Source: Dongia_B sp035539215 (GTDB lineage Bacteria > Pseudomonadota > Alphaproteobacteria > Dongiales > Dongiaceae). Taken from it: a DNA stretch of 29,788 nt. Both the position numbers and the translations under genes were made by a program. The notes under the pieces were generated by a model that was not told where the DNA came from, searched no databases, and was given only the letters and a program-made list of their open reading frames with translations. The stretch is taken from NCBI GenBank assembly GCA_035539215.1, contig DATLIX010000208.1:1-29788 (forward strand), given 5' to 3'. Positions 24,134 through 29,788 of the stretch are shown here, in pieces (the first letter of the stretch is position 1; the number at the start of each line of letters is the position of its first letter).

Positions 24134-25846
24134 TTGCGGATGGTGCCATGCCAGATGATGATTGATGCCGTGAAGACGCCGCCGGAACCGGGAAAGGCTC
24201 TGCCCCTGGCCTTGCAGCGCGTGGGCGGCGTGGCACCGTATTGCCTGTGGCTGTTGCTGACGGCCGGCGCCTTCTACTGGCGGCCGCCGACCGCCCCGGT
24301 CGAACTGGAGACGCTGGCTTCTGCCTGGCATATGTGGACGGATGGTTTCTGGCAGCCGCTGCGCAACGACCTGCCGGCGCCGCAGATCCCACCGTTGCAG
24401 CTCTGGCTGATCCTGCTGGGCTGGAAAGCCTTCGGCATCACCACCTGGTGGCCGCGCCTGCTGTCGCCCCTGGCGGGGCTGGTCAACATCTGGCTGATCG
24501 GCAGGATCGCCCTCATCCTCTGGCCGCACCGCAACAGCACGGCGCATTTTTCCCGCGTGCTGCTGATCGGCCTCGGCGGCTTTGCCATCATGCTGACGAT
24601 GATCGCCCCCGAGCCCCTGGCGCAGCCCTTCATCGCCGGCGCCTTCGCCATCATCGCCCGCCTGTGGCTGACCCCCTTGCCGCTGGCGCAGCGCCTGGCA
24701 TCGCTGCTGGCGCTGGCGGTGCTGCAAAGTGCGGCGACGATGGATAACGGTTGGGCCTTCGCGCTGGTCATCCCGTTCACACTGCTGCTGCTGCCGCTGT
24801 TCGACAACGTCACCAAAGTCAATTGGCGGCAATGGGCCAGCCTGCTGGTCATCACCGCCGTGCCGCCGCTGCTTTGCGCGTTGCTATGGCTGTCGGAGGT
24901 GGATGCCGTCGATCAGATCCTGCGCTTCGGCAATGGCTGGCTCGATCCCGCGACCGAGGCCTCGCGGCGGGAAGTGTGGAGCCTGCTTTTCATCCCGCTC
25001 ATGCTCTATCCCTGGCTGTGGTGGCGGACCTTATGGCGTGCCAGCCGGCGGGCGAGTATGGGGCCGATCGGCACCGGCCTGCGCCTCAGCGGCGCCTATC
25101 TGATCGGCGCCTTTGCCGCCGGCCTTCTCAGCGGCTGGCAATTGCAGGGCATGCTGGTCGTCGTCACGCCCATCTGCCTGATCGCCGCTCGCCTGCTGGC
25201 CACCCACGAGATCAAATCGCGGGACTTCCACGCCATCATTCCGAGCTTCATGGCGCTGGCGACAGGCCTCATCTTTTTCCTGATGAATATCATCCCGATC
25301 GCCCATCTCGACGCCGTCTGGCGCTCGGTCTTCGGGGTGCCGCTGCCGATCTGGCTGGGCGGCATCGGCCTCACCTCCGGCTTGACCCTGCTGACCCTGG
25401 GCTATGTGCTGGCGCAGATCTCACCCTATCATCAACTGCTCCGCACGCTGCAGGTCGCGTTGTTGCCGAGCCTGCTGCTGACCTGCCTCAACATCGAGTT
25501 CCCCGGCAGCCTGGCGCAGTTCTTCGATCTCAGTCCGGTCGCGGGACGCCTGCAGACGCTGCAGGATGCCGGCCAGCCGATCGCCATCTACGGCGATTAT
25601 CGCGGCGAGTTCGATTATCAGGGTCGCCTGACCAAGGCGCCGGATGTGGTCCATACGCCGCAACAGGCCTGGATCTGGGCCGACCGCCATCCCGGCGGCG
25701 CCATCCTCACTTATTTCGACGGCAGCCCCATCCACCTGCCGGCCCTGCCGATCTATCGCGGCGTCGCACGCGACCATTGGGTAGCGATCTGGCCGTCCAT
25801 CGCCGTCTCGCAATCCGACGGCAAGATCCTCGACAGCAGCTTCTGA
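24134..25846 (+). CDS. ArnT/PMT-like integral membrane glycosyltransferase (GT39 type)
   Basis: A polytopic membrane protein of 570 residues with about 11-12 hydrophobic helices. The first periplasmic loop holds VELETLASAWHMWTDG and APQIPPLQLWLI, matching the acidic-residue and PPL-W pattern of lipid-linked-sugar transferases of the ArnT/PMT superfamily, followed by WWPRLLSPLAGL. The C-terminal periplasmic part (after about residue 455) contains IYGDYRGEFDYQGRL and probably forms the soluble domain. Donor and acceptor cannot be inferred. The start is uncertain: TTG 24134 has GAAGG five bases upstream, while ATG at 24140, 24155 or 24158 is also possible. Confidence 0.75.
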   Translation: MRMVPCQMMIDAVKTPPEPGKALPLALQRVGGVAPYCLWLLLTAGAFYWRPPTAPVELETLASAWHMWTDGFWQPLRNDLPAPQIPPLQLWLILLGWKAFGITTWWPRLLSPLAGLVNIWLIGRIALILWPHRNSTAHFSRVLLIGLGGFAIMLTMIAPEPLAQPFIAGAFAIIARLWLTPLPLAQRLASLLALAVLQSAATMDNGWAFALVIPFTLLLLPLFDNVTKVNWRQWASLLVITAVPPLLCALLWLSEVDAVDQILRFGNGWLDPATEASRREVWSLLFIPLMLYPWLWWRTLWRASRRASMGPIGTGLRLSGAYLIGAFAAGLLSGWQLQGMLVVVTPICLIAARLLATHEIKSRDFHAIIPSFMALATGLIFFLMNIIPIAHLDAVWRSVFGVPLPIWLGGIGLTSGLTLLTLGYVLAQISPYHQLLRTLQVALLPSLLLTCLNIEFPGSLAQFFDLSPVAGRLQTLQDAGQPIAIYGDYRGEFDYQGRLTKAPDVVHTPQQAWIWADRHPGGAILTYFDGSPIHLPALPIYRGVARDHWVAIWPSIAVSQSDGKILDSSF

Positions 25847-25947
25847 GCCTTGCCCTCTCCGCCAATACGGTGGCCGCATTCGGCCGGGACGCGTTAGTTA
25901 ATTTCTGCTAGGGTGGCGCGTCAGATCTGAGTCGCGGGGCCGCATCG

Positions 25948-26301
25948 ATGTCATCTTATACCCTGGGTTATTCGCTCGCGCGCGGGCCGGAGAAGCGCAA
26001 GGACAAGCGGCTTCCCTTGCCGGTCTTCAGCATCAAGATCGACGGCCAGACCTTTTCGACAGTGAACTGGTCACTGGGTGGCCTGCTGATCTCCGACTAT
26101 CACGGCAATGCGGTCGAGGACCAACTGGTGCGGCTCGACGTCAAGGCCAAGGACGATGCCGCGGAGTTCAAGCTGCGGATTTCCGCCCGCGTCATTCGCA
26201 ACCGGGCCGATCGTCACGAACTGGCGCTCAAGTTCGAGGAAATGAACCCGCAGGTTTATGATTTCTTCGAGCAGTGCTTCAGCCGCCGCTTCAAGCGCTG
26301 A
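25948..26301 (+). CDS. Single-domain PilZ protein
   Basis: A 117-residue predicted cyclic-di-GMP receptor. The two binding motifs are present: RKDKR (RxxxR, about residues 17-21) and NWSLGG (the D/NxSxxG motif, near 42-47). The remainder is the PilZ beta barrel, with ISARVIRNRADRHELALKFEEM, and a C-terminal helix. It lies about 100 bases after the glycosyltransferase and 36 before the DUF599 gene, so the three could be one unit; the partner it regulates is unknown. No strong ribosome binding site is seen. Confidence 0.88.
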   Translation: MSSYTLGYSLARGPEKRKDKRLPLPVFSIKIDGQTFSTVNWSLGGLLISDYHGNAVEDQLVRLDVKAKDDAAEFKLRISARVIRNRADRHELALKFEEMNPQVYDFFEQCFSRRFKR

Positions 26302-26337
26302 GCCCGCACGCTTTCACGCCCCCGACCGGCAGGCCCC

Positions 26338-27060
26338 ATGACCGGCACGACCCTGATTAGCGAACTCAGCTGGCTCGACGGGCTGGCGCTCTGCTGCTTC
26401 TTCATCGTCCTGCTGTTCTATGGCCGTGTCGCCCTGCTCGTGGGCGGCGGCAGGAGCCTGAATGCCGCGATGCATCAGGTGCGGCGGGCCTGGATGCAAC
26501 GCATGATCGAGCGGCCGGACCGCATCGTCGATGCCGCCCTGACGGGCCATACGGTGAGTTCCCTCTCCTTCTTCAGCTCCGCCAATATCATCATCATCGC
26601 CGGGCTGTTCGGCCTGCTCGGCAAGGCGGAGGACGCTTATCGGGTGATTGCCGCCTGGCCCTTCGTCCTGCCGGCCAGCCCGGGCCTCATCCAGTTGAAG
26701 GTGCTGGGGCTGATCTTCGTGCTCGCCTATGGTTTCTTCCGCTTCACCTGGGCATTGCGGCAATACAATTACTGCTGCGCGCTGATCGGCGCGGCGCCCT
26801 TTCCCCAGGACAAGCATCCGCATGCCCGCGAGATCGCCGATCAGGTGGCGATCGTTTTCACCAGCGCCCTGCGCAGTTTCGGCGCCGGCATTCGCTGCTA
26901 CTACTTCGCCATTGCCTGGGTCTCATGGGTGGCCGGCCCGCTGGCTTTGCTGATCGCCACCGGCGCCATTACTCTGATGCTGCTGCGGCGGCAGACGATC
27001 TCGCGCAGCGCGCAGGCGATCCGCCGCTATATCGACCTCAATCCGCCGCACGGAACCTAA
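26338..27060 (+). CDS. DUF599 integral membrane protein
   Basis: A 240-residue membrane protein of unknown function. Four or so hydrophobic helices are visible: 12-35, about 80-95, about 113-140 and 195-220. Family landmarks are RRAWMQRMIERPDRIVDAAL, the AWPFVLPASPGL loop, the FRFTWALRQYNYCCALIGAAP segment and AGIRCYYFAIAWVSW. It follows the PilZ gene by 36 bases on the same strand, which hints at cotranscription. Confidence 0.88.
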   Translation: MTGTTLISELSWLDGLALCCFFIVLLFYGRVALLVGGGRSLNAAMHQVRRAWMQRMIERPDRIVDAALTGHTVSSLSFFSSANIIIIAGLFGLLGKAEDAYRVIAAWPFVLPASPGLIQLKVLGLIFVLAYGFFRFTWALRQYNYCCALIGAAPFPQDKHPHAREIADQVAIVFTSALRSFGAGIRCYYFAIAWVSWVAGPLALLIATGAITLMLLRRQTISRSAQAIRRYIDLNPPHGT

Positions 27061-27068
27061 GCGCCGCC

Positions 27069-27203
27069 TCAATGATCGCAGTTGGGTTGCGTGTCGCACA
27101 TATTGGCGAGCGACTCATGCACCGATTGCCGCCAGTCGAACTGGAATTCGCCGCAGCCGGCCAGCAGCAGAAGGCTTACCAGGACGAGATATCCGATCTT
27201 CAT
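27069..27203 (-). CDS. Small lipoprotein, 44 residues
   Basis: A very short gene with unusually strong start signals. The ATG at 27203 is preceded by AAGGAGGTG, a full match to the 16S rRNA tail. The product starts with a lipoprotein signal (MKIGYLVLVSLLLLAGC) with the lipobox LAGC, so C17 should be lipidated and the mature part anchored in a membrane. Only 28 residues remain: GEFQFDWRQSVHESLANM followed by CDTQPNCDH, with two cysteines (C36, C42) that could pair. I do not recognise the family; entericidin-like or other small alphaproteobacterial lipoproteins are possible relatives. It converges with the DUF599 gene, the stops being eight bases apart. Confidence 0.8.
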   Translation of the reverse strand: MKIGYLVLVSLLLLAGCGEFQFDWRQSVHESLANMCDTQPNCDH

Positions 27204-27461
27204 CACGCACCTCCTTGTTCGGCGCCCGATGAAACGGCCCGCTTTGCCGCGGGCTCCGGGTTTTCACTCGTTGTTTATCGCGCTGGGCGCCGGTCGGGGC
27301 GTGCCTCCGCGCGAGATGCCCGCTAACGGATTGGCTTGACGGCAAAAGCAGCTGCAGTGCCCCGCGACAGAGCTTCGTGAAATCCGGCCGCACGAAAGCG
27401 TGATGTGCATCGACGCGCGATACATACGAACGCGCGATACGTACGAACGCGCGCTACGGGA
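27204..27461. other. Intergenic region upstream of the small lipoprotein
   Basis: It contains the lipoprotein ribosome binding site (27208-27216) and, at the far end, the 17-base tandem repeat. I find no clear promoter. A minus-strand frame at 27115-27393 overlaps the lipoprotein and looks like chance. Confidence 0.5.
27413..27453. repeat. 17-base tandem repeat after the ferritin-like gene
   Basis: ACGCGCGATACATACGA (27413-27429) is followed at once by ACGCGCGATACGTACGA (27430-27446), one base different, and by a partial third copy starting ACGCGCG (27447). The block ends eight bases before the stop of the ferritin-like gene. Confidence 0.8.
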
Positions 27462-28277
27462 TCAGGCGTTGGCGTCGGCGAGGCGGCGGGCGCGGCTGGT
27501 CAGGAACCAGTAAGCGAGGCGGGTGAGAAAGCGGTTCAAGGCGCCGGTCGGATTGAGGCCGGTCGCCTTCAGCACCATGGCCATGGCGCGTTCGACGTGG
27601 CGCGGCTGGTAATAGCGATAGGCACGCCGCGCATAGGCCCGAGTGAAACGCCGGCGTTCATAGCGCTCATGCGCATGATTGGCGGCGTAATAGGCGTAGG
27701 CCAGTTCGTCATCTTCCGATTCGGTGATGCGGCTGAGGGCGATCCGCACCCGCTTGAGAGCGCCGATCCTGTCGAGCCGCAGATAGGTCTCGAGATGCTG
27801 ATAGAAGAGCTTGTAATGGCGCAGCTCATCGGCGGCGATGCGCTTGCAAATAGCCTTCAGGACGGGCTCGTCGGTCGCCTCCATCAGGGCGGTGTAATAG
27901 GACGACGTGCCGGTCTCGACGATGCAGCGCGCCACCAGCTCGCCGGCGCGCGACCCGCGCAGCGATGCGGTGGCGCCGATCGGCACCTTGTAGCCGTCGG
28001 AAAACCGCTTGAAACAGTCTTCGAAATCGAAGTCGGGATCGGCCAGCTTGGCCCAGCGCGCCAGGGCGGCGCCATGCTGCACCTCTTCCCCCGCCCATTC
28101 CCGGATGACGGATTGAAAGGCGTCGTCGCCGCGGAAGACGCCGCAAAGATAGGCCGCATAGTCGCCGCCGTTATACTCGACCATGGCGGCGGCCTTCACC
28201 ACTTTGACCAGATCGGGATCGACCTTGGCGGGGTCGAAGGACGACCAGGGAATCTGTTCGAGCGTCCAATGACTCAT
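27462..28277 (-). CDS. Ferritin-like diiron domain protein
   Basis: A 271-residue helical protein with a complete diiron ligand set: E34, E65 and H68 (EEVQH), E121 and E151-H154 (DELRH). This is the two-fold ExxH pattern of ferritin-like carboxylate diiron proteins. After residue 170 a basic, Tyr/Arg-rich helical tail follows (YERRRFTRAYARRAYRYY, then RAMAMVLKATGL), which is not part of the core fold and may bind membrane or nucleic acid. Which reaction it catalyses (oxidase, oxygenase or iron handling) cannot be told. The start is ATG 28277; TTG 28286 is an alternative, and neither has a strong ribosome binding site. It follows the ATP synthase genes but has its own promoter candidate. Confidence 0.8.
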   Translation of the reverse strand: MSHWTLEQIPWSSFDPAKVDPDLVKVVKAAAMVEYNGGDYAAYLCGVFRGDDAFQSVIREWAGEEVQHGAALARWAKLADPDFDFEDCFKRFSDGYKVPIGATASLRGSRAGELVARCIVETGTSSYYTALMEATDEPVLKAICKRIAADELRHYKLFYQHLETYLRLDRIGALKRVRIALSRITESEDDELAYAYYAANHAHERYERRRFTRAYARRAYRYYQPRHVERAMAMVLKATGLNPTGALNRFLTRLAYWFLTSRARRLADANA

Positions 28278-28400
28278 GATGCGCAAAAGCGGATTTCTGG
28301 TTTCAACATAAGGTCTGACCCACCCTTGGGGCTCCCCCTGAGCCGGCGATCCCGGCCGAGTCGCAAACGGAGACGGCCTGAACCACCAAGGCAGGATCGC

Positions 28401-28429
28401 AGACTAGGTCAGCACCGCCCGGTTGACAA
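28401..28429 (-). promoter_or_regulatory. Promoter candidate for the ferritin-like gene
   Basis: On the minus strand, TTGTCA (28429-28424) and TAGTCT (28406-28401) are exactly 17 bases apart. The leader to the start codon would be about 115 bases. It lies directly after the atpC terminator, which supports an independent unit. Confidence 0.45.
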
Positions 28430-28462
28430 GGCGGTCACCTCGTCGCCGATGGCTCAATGGTG

Positions 28463-28489
28463 TAAAACCCGCGGATATGGGTGCGGGTT
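28463..28489 (-). terminator. Terminator of the ATP synthase operon
   Basis: On the minus strand, AACCCGC pairs with GCGGGTT over a ten-base loop, followed by TTTTACA. It begins 11 bases after the atpC stop. The stem is short (seven pairs), so efficiency may be modest. Confidence 0.65.
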
Positions 28490-28499
28490 CCCGGAAAAG

Positions 28500-28916
28500 T
28501 TAATAAGCGGAGGCTTCCGTGGCGGCTGCCAGCCGCGCTTCGGCGATGCTCAGGAGCTTGGCGGCATGCTCGCGCGCATGCTCGTCCTTGGCGTCCTCGA
28601 GGTCTTCCTTGGCATCCTCGGCTTCCTGGGAAGCCTTGGAAAGCTCGATCTCGCTGACCACGCGGGCATGCTCGGCGAGAATCGTGCAGCTCTCGGGCGT
28701 CACCTCGGCGAAGCCGCCTTCAACGAAAATACGTTCGGAAACCTTGCCGTCGCGGAACACATAGATGACGCCGGGCCGTACCGTCGAAATCAGCGGCATA
28801 TGTCCCGGGAGGACACCGAAATCGCCCTCGCTGCCGGGCACCACGACCATCTCGACGTCGGTCGCAAGTTCCAGACGCTCCGGCGAGACGAGCTCGAAAT
28901 GCACCTGATCCGCCAT
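28500..28916 (-). CDS. atpC: ATP synthase F1 epsilon subunit
   Basis: The central-stalk subunit that couples rotation to catalysis and inhibits ATP hydrolysis. The 138-residue product has the N-terminal beta domain (VHFELVSPERLELATDVEMV, with GSEGDFGVLPGHMPLIS) and the C-terminal helical hairpin (SKASQEAEDAKEDLEDAKDE, ending RLAAATEASAY). AAGGGTGG stands just before the ATG. It is the last gene of the atp operon, about 106 bases after atpD. Confidence 0.97.
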   Translation of the reverse strand: MADQVHFELVSPERLELATDVEMVVVPGSEGDFGVLPGHMPLISTVRPGVIYVFRDGKVSERIFVEGGFAEVTPESCTILAEHARVVSEIELSKASQEAEDAKEDLEDAKDEHAREHAAKLLSIAEARLAAATEASAY

Positions 28917-29022
28917 GTTCCACCCTTTTGGTCCTGCCGCCCCGGCCGGATGCCCGGCGGCAGATCAACGCCATATGAGAACCGGCGCCGCGGCCAGGCG
29001 CGGCGCCGGCAATACGTTCAAC

Positions 29023-29788
<766 letters not shown>

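Noticed and set aside
27115..27393. A 92-codon minus-strand frame overlapping the small lipoprotein
   Set aside because: It lacks start signals and has no recognisable composition, whereas the overlapping 44-codon frame has a full ribosome binding site and lipobox.

Overview
The window looks like a GC-rich alphaproteobacterial chromosome, most likely from a Rhodospirillales-type lineage. This is an inference from gene content: the ffs-dnaX-ybaB-recR block, a DUF6134 exported protein, an alphaproteobacterial-style membrane-anchored cytochrome c552, KdsB (so lipopolysaccharide with Kdo), and PilZ and EAL cyclic-di-GMP proteins. Gene density is high, codon usage looks uniform, and I see no insertion sequence, phage gene, tRNA, CRISPR array or defence island. 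It is mostly housekeeping and metabolic DNA rather than an accessory region.

Layout. Positions 1-1395: the 3' part of a class III omega-aminotransferase, closed by a strong terminator. 1512-2930 (minus): an exported DUF4139 protein. 3070-6131 (minus): a promoter with a perfect TATAAT box, the SRP RNA gene ffs, then dnaX, ybaB and recR. 6194-8281 (plus): a PAS-PAS-degenerate GGDEF-EAL phosphodiesterase. 8326-10025: a divergent pair, a DUF6134 exported protein and nudC, with only 29 bases between start codons. 10065-12214 (minus): a possible 79-residue basic membrane protein, pheA and kdsB. 12711-14551 (plus): a membrane-anchored diheme cytochrome c made of two near-identical domains, then hisN. 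14713-21598 (plus): a YejABEF-type peptide ABC importer whose last gene overlaps a GhrA-like 2-hydroxyacid dehydrogenase. 21764-22423 (plus): a LysE-family exporter, converging with a leucyl aminopeptidase (22507-23967, minus) on a shared terminator. 24134-27060 (plus): an ArnT/PMT-like membrane glycosyltransferase, a single-domain PilZ protein and a DUF599 membrane protein. 27069-27203 (minus): a 44-residue lipoprotein. 27462-28277 (minus): a ferritin-like diiron protein. 28500-29788 (minus): atpC and the 3' part of atpD.

How the genes fit together. dnaX, ybaB and recR serve replication and recombination, and ffs shares their transcription unit or abuts it. The Yej importer brings peptides into the cytoplasm, where the nearby aminopeptidase could degrade them and LysE could export surplus amino acids; that link is inference from adjacency. 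EAL and PilZ are a possible c-di-GMP degrader and receptor, but they are 18 kb apart. The most useful items beyond routine annotation are the 44-residue lipoprotein, the C-terminal membrane anchor on the YejA-like binding protein, the coupled hydroxyacid dehydrogenase, the tandem cytochrome domains, the ffs promoter, and two small tandem-repeat or hairpin elements. I found no convincing previously undescribed multi-gene system.
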